Notes: generated from the letters alone by a model not told the origin. DNA of 64,000 nt from Actinomyces faecalis (GCF_013184985.2 NZ_CP063418.1:2604001-2668000), one strand, 5' to 3'; positions 43,807-52,851 are shown, counted from the first letter of the stretch. Numbers and translations are program-made.

Positions 43807-45843
43807 TCAGTCCGTCGAGCGCACGAGCCACCAGGCGGCGAAGGGAGGTACCGGCACCATGCCGTCGCCGCTGCCCTCCAAGGTCGCAGAACCTGCCGGG
43901 ACCGTGTCGGTCAGGGCGTCGACGGCGCCGAGGACGCCGTACTCGGCCAGGCGCCAGGCCGGGACCGCTCGCCAGTCGCCGGTGACGTTGTAGACGCCGA
44001 CGAAGCTGCCGCGCGGGTGCTCACGCACCGTGACCAGCACGCCGTCGTCATCCACCGGGGCGACGACGGTACGTACCTGCGCCCCCAGCTGCGGCAGGCT
44101 GGCACGCACCTTGCCCAGGTGCGCCAGGTCGCTGAAGACCCGGCCGGGGACCGTCGTCGGGTCGTGGCGCTGGGCCACAGCCTCATCACTGAGGACCGGG
44201 CGCCCGGCCCAGCGCGAGTCCGCCTCGTGGCCTGACTCGGTGTCCCAGTTGGGGTCGTTGAGCTGGCCCAGCTCGTCGCCGCTCCACAGTACCGGGACGC
44301 CTCCCCATCCGTAGATGATGGCGTTGGCCAGGCGCAGGGCGTCCAGCCTCTGGGCGAGCCAGTCTCGCAGCTCCTCCTCGCGCCAGGCCGGCGTCTCCTC
44401 CCCGATCCCGGCGACCGCCTCGGCAGCCGCCTCGATGCCGATGAGGGAGGCGGCGGTCCCGGAGATCCGGCGGTCCTGGGTGACCGGGTTGTACTGGAAG
44501 ACCAGGCCGCGTGCGTCAGACATGGGGTAGACGCCGCGGTACCAGTCGGCCAGGAACTGGCGGTGCCAGTAGCCGTTGAGCCCCACGGCCTCGGCGTCGG
44601 CGTCGTCGATCGCCCAGCCGATGTCATCGTGGCAGCGGATGTAGGTGATCCAGGTAGCGCTGGGCGGCTCGACCGGCAGGGCGGACAGAGCCCGGGCGGC
44701 CAGGCGGACGTTCTTCGAGGCCAGCATCGACCACACCTGCACCATGAGGGAGTTGTGGTAGGCCAGGTCGGAGACCTTGCCGGTGTACTTGCCCTGCCCC
44801 AGGTACTGGAGCAGCTCGGTCGGTGCCACGATGGCCTCTGCCTTGAGGTCCACTGCGGGGCACGCGATCCGGGTCAGGGCCTTGAGTACCTCAGTGATCG
44901 CGTGGACCTCAGGCTGGCCCTGGCAGTCCGTGCCCTTGCGCTTGATGGTGAAGGCGATGGCGTCCAGGCGCAGGACCTCCACCCCACGGTTGGCCAGGTC
45001 CAGGACGATCTGGGCGTACTCCTCCATGACGTCGGGGTTGCGCCAGTTGACGTCCCACTGGAAGGAGTTGAAGGTGGTCCACACCCAGCCCTTGGCCTCC
45101 TCGTCCCAGGTGAAGTTTCCGGGGGCGAAGTCCGGGAAGATCTCCGGGAGGGTCTGCTCGTAGGCGTCCGGCTCGGTGCGGTCGGGGAAGATGTAGAAGT
45201 AGTCGCGGTAGCGCTCCTCGCCGGCGCGGGCTCGCTGAGCCCACTCGTGCTCGCGGGCCACGTGGTTGAGGACGAGGTCGACGACGAGGCTGATCCCCTC
45301 ATGGCGCAGCGCCCCGGTCAGGTGCTCCAGGTCCTCCATGTCACCTAGGTCCGGGCGCACGCTGCGGTAGTCGGCGACGGCGTAGCCGCCGTCAGAGTCG
45401 CCCGGGCGTGGGGTCAGCAGCGGCATGAGGTGGAGGTAGCTGACGCCCAGCTCGCGCAGGTAGGCGATACGGTCCTCGACCCCGCGTAGGTTCCCGGCGA
45501 ATCGCTCGGTGTAGGCGGCGTAGCCGATCCGTGAGGGGTCCTGCGCCCACAGCGGGTCGAGCGTGCGCTCCAGGTCCAGGCGTCGCAGCTCCCCGGAGCG
45601 CTCAACGTAGGCCCGGGCCGCCTTCGCAGCCAGATGAGCGGCTGTCACCTCGGCCCTCTCCCCGTAGAGGGTCTCCAGGCCGTCCATGAGATCGGGGCAC
45701 CAGTGCCCTAGTCGCGTCAGGAAGACCTCACGCCTGGTCGCTCCCATACCCTCCAGGACCGGAGCAACGGCGTCCCGCACGGCTGGCGGCAGACCGTCAG
45801 CAGTCTGGGTGCCCGTGGCTGGTGAAGACGTGTTCGCGCTCAT
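43807..45843 (-). CDS. GH13_4 amylosucrase-family glucosyltransferase/hydrolase
   Basis: 678 residues. N-terminal helical domain (residues about 1-110), then the GH13 barrel: SDGGYAVADYRSVRPDLG, VVDLVLNHVAREHEWA, GVEVLRLDAIAFTIKRKGT (nucleophile Asp), LKAEAIVAP (acid Glu) and YIRCHDDIGWAI (region IV as RCHDD, as in amylosucrases). These enzymes move glucose from sucrose to glucan or hydrolyse sucrose. Start ATG at 45843 (MSANTSSPATG), a few bases after a TATAG-like sequence (leaderless-looking). Intracellular; no signal peptide. Ends 54 bases from sdaA. Confidence 0.88.
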   Translation of the reverse strand: MSANTSSPATGTQTADGLPPAVRDAVAPVLEGMGATRREVFLTRLGHWCPDLMDGLETLYGERAEVTAAHLAAKAARAYVERSGELRRLDLERTLDPLWAQDPSRIGYAAYTERFAGNLRGVEDRIAYLRELGVSYLHLMPLLTPRPGDSDGGYAVADYRSVRPDLGDMEDLEHLTGALRHEGISLVVDLVLNHVAREHEWAQRARAGEERYRDYFYIFPDRTEPDAYEQTLPEIFPDFAPGNFTWDEEAKGWVWTTFNSFQWDVNWRNPDVMEEYAQIVLDLANRGVEVLRLDAIAFTIKRKGTDCQGQPEVHAITEVLKALTRIACPAVDLKAEAIVAPTELLQYLGQGKYTGKVSDLAYHNSLMVQVWSMLASKNVRLAARALSALPVEPPSATWITYIRCHDDIGWAIDDADAEAVGLNGYWHRQFLADWYRGVYPMSDARGLVFQYNPVTQDRRISGTAASLIGIEAAAEAVAGIGEETPAWREEELRDWLAQRLDALRLANAIIYGWGGVPVLWSGDELGQLNDPNWDTESGHEADSRWAGRPVLSDEAVAQRHDPTTVPGRVFSDLAHLGKVRASLPQLGAQVRTVVAPVDDDGVLVTVREHPRGSFVGVYNVTGDWRAVPAWRLAEYGVLGAVDALTDTVPAGSATLEGSGDGMVPVPPFAAWWLVRSTD

Positions 45844-46202
45844 ACCCCTATAGTCGCTGATTTTGCTCGCAGATGGGCCCAGGCGGGGAAGGATGCTCAC
45901 GCAGCGGACCGCCAGGCACCGGCGTCTCTCCTCCCCGGCGTCGCCCACCCCGACCTCCGCACCAGGTCTTGGCGGCGTGCTTTGCACCATGGGGGCGTAC
46001 TTACACCCCACGAAGGCGTACTTCCATCTTGGCGGCGTGCCCACACACGTTCTGACGAACGCCCTCACATCCCAGGCACGCCACAGCATCAGGGAAGCAC
46101 GCCGCCACTAGAAGAACACGCTGCCAGACTGCGGAAGCACGCCGCCAGGGGCAGTGGTGGCGGCTCAGCTCGGGCTGCGCCCTGCCGCGCGCCTCCATCT
46201 CG
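45844..46202. other. Intergenic region with repeated GGCGGCGTGC-type motifs
   Basis: No gene. TCTTGGCGGCGTGC occurs at 45967-45980 and again at 46027-46040; GAAGCACGCCGCCA, its inverted form, at 46094-46107 and 46134-46147. Between them, GGCGTACTT occurs at 45994-46002 and 46014-46022. Possibly a bidirectional operator array or an eroded repeat. The leaderless start of the amylosucrase-family gene lies at its left end. Confidence 0.6.
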
Positions 46203-46592
46203 TCACACCACCGCGGCGTCGTGCCTCTCACGGCGCGCCAGCACCTGACCGGCATGATCCTGCACCCAGTCACGCAGGGTCGCCAGCGGCCCGGTCAGAC
46301 TACGACCGAGCTCAGTCAGCTCATAGTCGACGCGAGGTGGGACCCCGGGAGTCTGGGTACGCGCCACGAGCCCGTCGCGCTCCATCGAGCGCAGAGTCTC
46401 GGTGAGGACCTTGGGGCTCACTCCCCCGACCTCACGCCGCAACTCGCTGAATCGCCTGGGCCCCTCAGACAGCACGACGACGACCAATGGCGTCCAGCGG
46501 TCGACGACGTGGCGCAGCACCGTGCGCGAGGGACACTGGGGCGAGAGGACGTCGAAGTCCACGAGAGGCGCCTGCTGTGTCACGATCCACAC
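46203..46592 (-). CDS. HxlR family transcriptional regulator
   Basis: 129 residues. Winged HTH with CPSRTVLRHVVDRWTPLVVVVL, RRFSELRREVGGVSPKVLTETLR and DGLVARTQTPGVPPRVDYEL, the standard HxlR pattern; Cys20 or so, preceding the first helix (SPQCPSRTVL), is the conserved redox-sensitive cysteine position of HypR/YodB-type members. Starts at GTG 46592. Divergent from the NAD(P)-binding protein gene at 46712, a common arrangement in which HxlR represses the oxidoreductase. Confidence 0.88.
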   Translation of the reverse strand: MWIVTQQAPLVDFDVLSPQCPSRTVLRHVVDRWTPLVVVVLSEGPRRFSELRREVGGVSPKVLTETLRSMERDGLVARTQTPGVPPRVDYELTELGRSLTGPLATLRDWVQDHAGQVLARRERHDAAVV

Positions 46593-46606
46593 CCTTAGTT
46601 ACGTTG

Positions 46607-46621
46607 AGGTACCTAGTACCT
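46607..46621. promoter_or_regulatory. HxlR operator candidate
   Basis: AGGTACCTAGTACCT is a perfect 6+3+6 palindrome in the 119-base divergent gap between hxlR-type and oxidoreductase genes; GTAC-spacer-GTAC half-sites are typical of this regulator family. Confidence 0.55.
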
Positions 46622-46711
46622 AAAACATGACCATGAGGTCATCGCAACCGCCTTGCCCACATCCGAGGCACCACCAACCACCGGGGCCGCACCCCAAGAC
46701 AAGGAGCCATC

Positions 46712-47326
46712 ATGAAGATCACCGTCATCGGAGGAACCGGTGCCACCGGATCGGCCGCCGTCGCCGAGGCCGCCAAGCGCGGGCACGAGGTCACCTCCGT
46801 CTCCCGCTCCGGCAGGAAGCCCGAGGGCGCCACCCGCGCCCTGGCCGTCGACTTCACTGACACCGCCTCGGTCGTCGACCTGGTGGACAAGGCTGACGCC
46901 ACGATCATCGCCGTCTCACCCAACCGCACCGGCGGCTCGCCCCAGCCGGTGATCGACGCCTTCAAGGCCCTCATCGACGCCCGTCCCACCAGCCGTCTCG
47001 TGGTGGTCGGCGGCGCCGGATCGCTCCTGGACGCGTCCGGCAAACGCCTCGTGGACGACCCCTCCTTCCCTGAGGCCTACCGCAGCGAGGCTCTGGCCTT
47101 CTCCGAGGTCCTGGAGCTCTTCCGCGCGGCCGGCAGCTCGATTGCCTGGACCCTGCTCTCCCCAGCCCCGGCCTACCCGGTCCCCGCGTCCTCGGGCTCC
47201 TACGTCACGACCACTGACACCCCTGCCGGCGAGACCCTCTCTGCCGCGGACATGGCCATCGCGCTCGTCGACGAGGCCGAGCAGGACGCACACCGCGGCG
47301 CCCGCTTCGCCATCGCCAGCGCCTGA
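46712..47326 (+). CDS. NAD(P)-binding Rossmann-fold protein (NmrA/SDR-like)
   Basis: 204 residues. Nucleotide loop VIGGTGATGSAAV at 5-17 with R35-type residues SRSGRK for NADP preference; LVVVGGAGSLL is the fourth strand and SIAWTLLSPAP the later signature of atypical SDRs. Putative quinone- or carbonyl-stress oxidoreductase, given the HxlR partner and divergence; activity is inferred. Start ATG at 46712 preceded by AAGGAGCC. Confidence 0.82.
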   Translation: MKITVIGGTGATGSAAVAEAAKRGHEVTSVSRSGRKPEGATRALAVDFTDTASVVDLVDKADATIIAVSPNRTGGSPQPVIDAFKALIDARPTSRLVVVGGAGSLLDASGKRLVDDPSFPEAYRSEALAFSEVLELFRAAGSSIAWTLLSPAPAYPVPASSGSYVTTTDTPAGETLSAADMAIALVDEAEQDAHRGARFAIASA

Positions 47327-47348
47327 CGGCTGCGGAAGGTACCCGTGA

Positions 47349-47423
47349 CGTCGCTTCAGGCCCTGAACAGTCGATCCCCACGCTCACAGCACAGGGATCG
47401 ACTGTTCAGGGCCTGAAGCGACG
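47349..47423. repeat. Intergenic inverted repeat, family B copy 2 (30-bp arms)
   Basis: Arms 47349-47378 and 47394-47423 are perfect complements and share GCTTCAGGCCCTGAACAGTC with the repeat at 8458-8530. After the oxidoreductase stop, as the other copy follows the phosphatase gene. Confidence 0.8.
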
Positions 47424-47456
47424 AGGTGGGGAGCGAGAGCGACGTCAGTGCGGACA

Positions 47457-47486
47457 GGATCCGACTGTCCAGAGCCTGATACGACG
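47457..47486. repeat. Diverged half-copy of family B
   Basis: GGATCCGACTGTCCAGAGCC and the following TGATACGACG match one arm of the adjacent hairpin with several substitutions; no opposing arm is present. Confidence 0.45.
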
Positions 47487-47552
47487 CCGAAGCAGGCGAG
47501 ACACGCGGGCAAGCACCACGTGCGGAGACCAGCCAGGGGGCAGGCTTCACCC

Positions 47553-48392
47553 ATGACTAGCACGCACGCGACCACCCGCCCCGACAACCCACCCATCGCC
47601 CTAGCCATCGCGGGCTCCGAGGCCTCCGGAGGCGCCGGCGCCCAGACTGACCTCAAGACCTTCGCCCAGCTCGGTGTCTTTGGCTGCGTGTCCCTGACCT
47701 GCATCGTCTCCTTCGACCCCAAGAACGACTTCGCTCACCGCCTCCACGCCATAGACCCGCAGGTCCTGGCCGACCAGATCGAGGCAGCCGTAGGTGTGCA
47801 CGGCACCATCGACGCTGTCAAGATCGGCATGCTCGGCACGATTCCCACCATCGAGACCGTCGCCCAGGCCCTCGAGCAGTACAACCTACCCAACGTCGTC
47901 GTCGATCCCGTCCTCATCTGCAAGGGCCAGGAGGCGGGCGCCGCCCTCGACATTGACAACGCCCTGCGCGAGAAGGTCCTGCCCTACGCCACCATCACCA
48001 CCCCCAACCTCTTCGAGACCCAGGTACTGGCTGGCGTCGAGGAGATCACCACGGTGGACGCCCTTAAGGACGCCGCCAAGCGGATCTACGACCACGGTGT
48101 GCCGAACGTGCTCGCCAAGGCCGGCACCCTGCTCGGCACCGGCACCGCCCTGGACGTCTTCTACGACGGCGAGACCCTGGAGGTCCTTGAGGTCCCGGCC
48201 ATCGGCCAGGAGCGGGTCTCCGGCGCCGGCTGCACGCTGGCCGCCGCCATCACGGCAGAGCTGGCCAAAGGCGCTAGCCCGTTGGACGCCTGCCGTACGG
48301 CCAAGGACGTCGTCGTCTCCTCCATCGAGAACCGGATGCACGGCAACGCCCCCTTCGACTGCGTCTACCAGGGGCGTTACGGACGCCAGTGA
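47553..48392 (+). CDS. PfkB-type vitamin kinase (pyridoxal / hydroxymethylpyrimidine kinase)
   Basis: 279 residues. [20 protein letters not shown] is the ThiD/PdxK substrate and phosphate loop; [18 protein letters not shown] and [12 protein letters not shown] follow in ThiD order, and the anion hole/catalytic base is in [13 protein letters not shown] (GAGC with the usual D replaced by C/G arrangement seen in some PdxK-like members). Phosphorylates HMP(-P) for thiamine or pyridoxal for vitamin B6; the choice cannot be made. Start ATG at 47553. No thi or pdx genes are adjacent. Confidence 0.78.
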   Translation: MTSTHATTRPDNPPIALAIAGSEASGGAGAQTDLKTFAQLGVFGCVSLTCIVSFDPKNDFAHRLHAIDPQVLADQIEAAVGVHGTIDAVKIGMLGTIPTIETVAQALEQYNLPNVVVDPVLICKGQEAGAALDIDNALREKVLPYATITTPNLFETQVLAGVEEITTVDALKDAAKRIYDHGVPNVLAKAGTLLGTGTALDVFYDGETLEVLEVPAIGQERVSGAGCTLAAAITAELAKGASPLDACRTAKDVVVSSIENRMHGNAPFDCVYQGRYGRQ

Positions 48393-48445
48393 GGCGTCAG
48401 CAGCCGGACGTACCCGCGGCCTGGGGTCGCACCTCCTTCAGGAGG

Positions 48446-48475
48446 CCAGGTCTCCGTCCTTGGACGGAGACCTGG
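48446..48475. terminator. Terminator between the vitamin kinase and dnaB
   Basis: CCAGGTCTCCGTCC (48446-48459) pairs perfectly with GGACGGAGACCTGG (48462-48475), then TTGGCTT. Between two converging genes. Confidence 0.85.
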
Positions 48476-48601
48476 TTGGCTTAGGGGCAGGACACATCAA
48501 CATGTGGCGCGATTCTACGGAGAACCGGGCTCCGCTAAGAGTCCCAGCCGGCACGCCCCGGAAGCGAAGTCACCCAGGCCCCGGTGCAGCTGCCTCGCGG
48601 A

Positions 48602-50131
48602 TCAGTACTCCGGCTCCGGGGCCATGTCCCGTGCCATGTTGGCAAAGCGGGACAGGTGCCCCTGGAAGGCGACGGGGATCGTGCGGGTCGAGCCGTTACG
48701 GTGCTTGGCCACGATGATGTCCGCCTCACCAGGGCGCTCCTCGGGCTGGTAGTACTCCGGACGGTGCAGCAGCATGATGATGTCCGCGTCCTGCTCCAGC
48801 GAGCCGGACTCACGTAGGTCAGACATCTGCGGCTTGTTGCCGGTGCGCTGCTCGGGGCCACGGTTGAGCTGGGCGACGGCGACCACTGGGATGTCCAGCT
48901 CCTTGGCCAGAAGCTTGAGCGAGCGGGAGAACTCACTGACCTCCTGCTGACGCGACTCCACCCGCTTGCCTGAGCTCATGAGCTGGAGGTAGTCGATCAC
49001 CATGAGCCCCAGCCCCTGCTGCTGCTTGAGGCGCAAGGCCTTGGACCGGATCTCCGGCATCGTCAGGTTCGGGGAGTCGTCGATGAACAAGGGCGCCTCA
49101 CTGACCTGGTGGTAGATCGAGGCGACGTCCTTCCAGTCGCGGTCGTCCATCGACTTGCCGCCACGCAGCTTGGTCATCTCCACCCCGGACTCGGCCGAGA
49201 GGATGCGCATCATCAGCTCCATGCGGCCCATCTCCAGGGAGAAGTAGCAGCTGGTGAACGGGTTGCCGTTGTGGTCCCGGGCGTGGATGGAGGCTGAGCG
49301 GCAGAAGTCGACGGCAAGGGTCGACTTACCCATCGCCGGACGCGCCGCGACGATGATCATCTGCCCGCCCTTGAGGCCGCCGGTGAGCTCGTCAAGCTCG
49401 GCGAAGCCTGTGGCCACGCCCGTCATCTGGCCGTGCTCGCGTGACTGGCCGGCCTCGATCTCCATGTTGGCGTCGTTGAGCAGCTCGCCGACGGCGGAGT
49501 AGTCCTCCCGCTCCCCCTCACGGTGAGCGACGGCGTAGACCTCAGCCTCTGCCATCGTCACCAGCTCGTCGATGTCACCGGCGTCAGTGGAGTAGCCCAG
49601 CTGGGTGATCCGCGTGCCGGCCTGGACCAGCCCGCGCATGAGCGACTTCTCCTTGACGATGCGGGCGTAGTAGCCGGCATTGGCCGCAGTGGGCACCTGA
49701 CCCATGAGGTCAGCGAGGTAGGGAGCACCTCCGACTAGCTCCAGCTCGCCGCGCTTGGCCAGCTCGTCTCCCACGAGCAGCGCGTCCGCAGGCTGGGAGC
49801 GGTTGTAGACCTCGACGATGGCGTCAAAGATCATCTCGTGGGCCGGCTTGTAGAACTCCGGCCCGCGCAGTACCTCGATGACGTCAGTGACAGCCTCCTT
49901 GCTCATGAGCATGCCACCTAGGGTCGCCATCTCGGCTGCCAGGTCCTGAGGCGGCACACGGTCGAAGACGCCGTCGAAGCGGGCTCCGCCCGAGGGAGCC
50001 GCGTCGCCCGAGCGTCCCAGAGCGTGGTCGCCGCGCGGACGCGCTCCCTCACGACGCTCCCACCGTCCCGGGCGCTCACGTCCGGGACGCTCCTCACCCA
50101 CCGGCTCGACTGCCGGCTCCATCTGCGTCAT
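48602..50131 (-). CDS. dnaB: Replicative DNA helicase DnaB
   Basis: 509 residues. N-terminal domain (residues about 55-160) with LAAEMATLGGMLMSKEA; RecA-type ATPase domain with Walker A AARPAMGKSTLAVDF near 261-275, then CYFSLEMGRMELMMRIL, IDYLQLMSS, FSRSLKLLAKEL and LRESGSLEQDADIIMLLHR. An N-terminal 50-residue charged, arginine/glycine-rich extension precedes the usual start of homology. ATG at 50131 after CAGGAGCAG. Unwinds DNA at the fork. Located close to rplI as in other actinobacteria, with the MATE gene inserted between. No intein is present. Confidence 0.95.
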   Translation of the reverse strand: MTQMEPAVEPVGEERPGRERPGRWERREGARPRGDHALGRSGDAAPSGGARFDGVFDRVPPQDLAAEMATLGGMLMSKEAVTDVIEVLRGPEFYKPAHEMIFDAIVEVYNRSQPADALLVGDELAKRGELELVGGAPYLADLMGQVPTAANAGYYARIVKEKSLMRGLVQAGTRITQLGYSTDAGDIDELVTMAEAEVYAVAHREGEREDYSAVGELLNDANMEIEAGQSREHGQMTGVATGFAELDELTGGLKGGQMIIVAARPAMGKSTLAVDFCRSASIHARDHNGNPFTSCYFSLEMGRMELMMRILSAESGVEMTKLRGGKSMDDRDWKDVASIYHQVSEAPLFIDDSPNLTMPEIRSKALRLKQQQGLGLMVIDYLQLMSSGKRVESRQQEVSEFSRSLKLLAKELDIPVVAVAQLNRGPEQRTGNKPQMSDLRESGSLEQDADIIMLLHRPEYYQPEERPGEADIIVAKHRNGSTRTIPVAFQGHLSRFANMARDMAPEPEY

Positions 50132-50580
50132 CCACTGCTCCTGACCGACCTTGCCACCGCACGATCGCTCCCGACGGTCCCGAACCATGCTTACCGGCGG
50201 TACCCCGCGCGCGTGACCATAACCAGCGACCCGACCTCGCGCAAACACTCACCCACGACCTCATGTGGACAAGCACGGTGCGGTTGTGGAGCATCAACGG
50301 CTTTCTGTGGTGAGGCGGGGGTCGGATATGTGGATAACTCTGGGGTCAAATCCGGCGCAGATGTGGACTCCCCTCCTCGAACCTTGTCATCACAACGAAA
50401 AATCCCGATTTTTCCTGTGTCCTCCTCACAGCCCGATCAGGCCGTCAAGATGTGGATAACGCATCCACTCTGTGGACAAACCTCAAGGTAAGGATGAGAT
50501 TCAGGGCCCGTGAGAGACTGAGGCGTAGCAGATTCTCCTGACGAACCTAGAGCACCTCTCCGACAGGTCTTCCGTTACCC
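50132..50580. other. Intergenic region between dnaB and the MATE gene, with DnaA boxes
   Basis: No gene seen. It contains the DnaA-box cluster described separately, AT-rich compared with the flanks (for example AAAAATCCCGATTTTTCC around 50399). Confidence 0.7.
50264..50479. promoter_or_regulatory. Cluster of DnaA-box-like 9-mers
   Basis: TGTGGA(T/C)AA occurs four times in the same orientation: 50264-50272 (TGTGGACAA), 50329-50337 (TGTGGATAA), 50451-50459 (TGTGGATAA), 50471-50479 (TGTGGACAA); further TGTGG-type partial boxes lie between. TTATCCACA is the DnaA consensus. Suggests DnaA binding, either to control dnaB/MATE or as a remote DnaA cluster. Confidence 0.7.
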
Positions 50581-51951
50581 ATGACCCAGCACCTCCCCTC
50601 GGCCCCTGCAGGTCTGAACCGTCAGATCCTCTCCCTGGCCCTGCCAGCCCTCGGCTCTCTCGTGGCCGAGCCCCTCTTCGTCCTCATCGACTCCGCGATG
50701 GTCGGCCACCTGGGGCCCACGAGCCTGGCGGGACTGTCCCTCGCCTCGACGGTCCTGACCACCGCCGTCGGCCTCTTCGTCTTCCTGGCCTACGCGACGA
50801 CGGCGACCACAGCCCGCCGCTTCGGTGCCGGCGACCGTGCGGGCGGGCTACGTGCCGGGATCGACGGGCTGTGGCTTGCTGCGATCCTGGGACTCGCCGC
50901 ATGCCTGCTGCTGTGGGTGCTGGCCCCCTGGGTGTCCCACGCCCTGGGCGCCCGCGGGGAGCTCGCAGCCGCCGCCGTGGCCTACCTGCGCGCCTCCGCT
51001 CCTGGCCTACCGGGCATGCTCATCGTCTTCGCCGCCACCGGCACCCTGCGAGGCCTGCTCGACACCCGCACGCCCTTTGTGATCGCCGTGGCTGGGGCGG
51101 TCACGAACGTGGCGCTCAACGCCACCTTCCTCTACGGGCTGCGTACAGGAATCGCCGGCTCGGGTGCAGGCACCGCCATCAGCCAGAGCCTCATGGCGGT
51201 GGCACTCACCCTGCCCGTCGCACGGGCGGCGCGGCAGGCCGCGGTCTCGCTACGTCCTCACCGTGCCGGACTCGGTACCTCGCTGAGCGCCGGGCTCCCC
51301 CTGCTGATCCGCACCCTGTCCCTTCGCGTAGCCATCCTCGCCACCGTGTGGGCGGCGACGGCACTCGGCCAGGTACCACTAGCAGCGCACCAGGTCGTCA
51401 GCGCCCTGTGGAGCTTCTCCGCCTTCGCGCTGGACGCGCTTGCCATCGCTGCTCAGGCGCTTATCGGCACCGCGCTCGGACAGGCAGAGGCAGACCTGGC
51501 CTCGACGGCACGTACCAAGGGCGCCCGGGTACCGGGGGTCGACGCCGTCCTACGCCGGTGCCTGGCCTGGGGCCTGGCTACCGGTGCCGTCATCGGCGCC
51601 ATCCTGGCCGCTGCCTCCCCCTGGCTGCCGCACCTGTTCTCCTCCGACCCGGCTGTCATCGCTACGGCCCGGCCAGCGCTCCTGGTCACCGCCTCGGCCA
51701 TGCCTCTGGCTGGCGCCGTCTTCCTCTTCGACGGCGTGCTCATGGGTGCCGGCGACGGTCGCTACCTGGCTGTGGCCGGTCTGTCCACGCTCGTGCCCTA
51801 CCTGCCCGTCGCTATCGCGGTCGGACGAGGCCTCCTTGGCACCGGGGCAGCGGGCCTCATCGCCCTGTGGGTCGGTTTTGCCTGGGTCTTCATGGCAGCC
51901 CGCGGCCTGACCACTGGCCTGCGCGCCCGCACGGATGCGTGGCGCCACTAG
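50581..51951 (+). CDS. MATE family efflux transporter (DinF-like)
   Basis: 456 residues, about 12 transmembrane helices in two six-helix repeats. NRQILSLALPALGSLVAEPLFVLIDSAMVGHLG is the characteristic N-terminal helix 1 region of DinF-type MATE proteins; residues VGHLGPTSLAGLSLAS and FGAGDRAG follow. Exports drugs or small metabolites with Na+ or H+; the substrate is unknown. ATG at 50581. Oriented away from dnaB; terminated by the strong hairpin at 51967-52017. Confidence 0.88.
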   Translation: MTQHLPSAPAGLNRQILSLALPALGSLVAEPLFVLIDSAMVGHLGPTSLAGLSLASTVLTTAVGLFVFLAYATTATTARRFGAGDRAGGLRAGIDGLWLAAILGLAACLLLWVLAPWVSHALGARGELAAAAVAYLRASAPGLPGMLIVFAATGTLRGLLDTRTPFVIAVAGAVTNVALNATFLYGLRTGIAGSGAGTAISQSLMAVALTLPVARAARQAAVSLRPHRAGLGTSLSAGLPLLIRTLSLRVAILATVWAATALGQVPLAAHQVVSALWSFSAFALDALAIAAQALIGTALGQAEADLASTARTKGARVPGVDAVLRRCLAWGLATGAVIGAILAAASPWLPHLFSSDPAVIATARPALLVTASAMPLAGAVFLFDGVLMGAGDGRYLAVAGLSTLVPYLPVAIAVGRGLLGTGAAGLIALWVGFAWVFMAARGLTTGLRARTDAWRH

Positions 51952-51966
51952 GGAGCCGACACGGCC

Positions 51967-52017
51967 ACACAGGCTGAGGGCCTGCCACCGTGACGGTGGC
52001 AGGCCCTCAGCCTGTGT
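51967..52017. terminator. Bidirectional terminator between MATE gene and rplI
   Basis: Perfect 24-bp stem, 51967-51990 with 51994-52017, around a TGA loop. Serves the two converging genes. Confidence 0.9.
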
Positions 52018-52042
52018 CTCAGCGTGGCCGAGTCAGATGCGC

Positions 52043-52498
52043 TCAGCGAGCGGGAACGACGTTGACCTCAAGGGGAGCAACGACGTCGGTGTGCAGACGC
52101 ACGGTGGCGCTGTGGCGTCCGGTCGACTTGATCGGGGGAACGACCTCGATCTTGCGACGGTCGATCACCGGGCCGCCAGCGGCCTTGACGGCGTCAGCCA
52201 GGTCCGCGGTGGTGACGGCGCCGAAGAGGCGGCCGTTGGCACCAGCGGTGGCGGAGACGGTCACGACGTTCTCGTGCAGCCAGGCGCGAGCGGTCTGGGC
52301 CTGCTCCATGGAGTCGATGGCGCGCTTGCGGCGAGCCTCGGCCATCTGGTCGATCTGACGCTGAGCGCCCTTGGTCCACGGGGTGGCCAGCTTGCGGGGC
52401 AGGAGGTAGTTACGAGCGTAGCCGTCCTTGACCTCCACGACCTCGCCTGCAGCACCGAGGTGGGAGACGTCGTGGGTGAGGATGAGCTTGGTGGTCAT
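52043..52498 (-). CDS. rplI: 50S ribosomal protein L9
   Basis: 151 residues. N-domain KLILTHDVSHLGAAGEVVEV and DGYARNYLLPRKLA, long connecting helix (RKRAIDSMEQAQTARAWL) and C-domain with GRLFGAVTTADLADAV, as in all L9 proteins. Last gene of rpsF-ssb-rpsR-rplI. Confidence 0.97.
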   Translation of the reverse strand: MTTKLILTHDVSHLGAAGEVVEVKDGYARNYLLPRKLATPWTKGAQRQIDQMAEARRKRAIDSMEQAQTARAWLHENVVTVSATAGANGRLFGAVTTADLADAVKAAGGPVIDRRKIEVVPPIKSTGRHSATVRLHTDVVAPLEVNVVPAR

Positions 52499-52513
52499 AT
52501 CCGCATCCTCCGA

Positions 52514-52750
52514 TCAGCGAGCAGAGCTCGAGTAGGGCAGGAGGGCCATCTCACGGGCGTTCTTGACGGCCTTGGCGATCTTGCGCTGCTCCTGGACGGA
52601 GACGCCGGTGACGCGGCGGGCACGGATCTTGCCACGGTCCGAGATGAACTTCCGCAGGGTAGCGGTGTCCTTGTAGTCGATGGTGCCGACCTTGATGGCC
52701 TTCACCGGGCCGATCTTCTTCTTCGGCTTACGAAGCTGAGGCTTCGCCAT
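52514..52750 (-). CDS. rpsR: 30S ribosomal protein S18 (cysteine-free form)
   Basis: 78 residues; [19 protein letters not shown] and [19 protein letters not shown] are the S18 signature. No cysteine is present, so it belongs to the zinc-independent class of S18. Between ssb and rplI. Confidence 0.97.
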   Translation of the reverse strand: MAKPQLRKPKKKIGPVKAIKVGTIDYKDTATLRKFISDRGKIRARRVTGVSVQEQRKIAKAVKNAREMALLPYSSSAR

Positions 52751-52851
52751 AGTGGTACTCCTTGCTATCGAGCGCCCGAGGCGCTCATACGAGATGGTGT
52801 GTGGTGCGCAGCACGTGCCGCGCGAGATGGGAACGGAAGCCAGGCCCTGGA

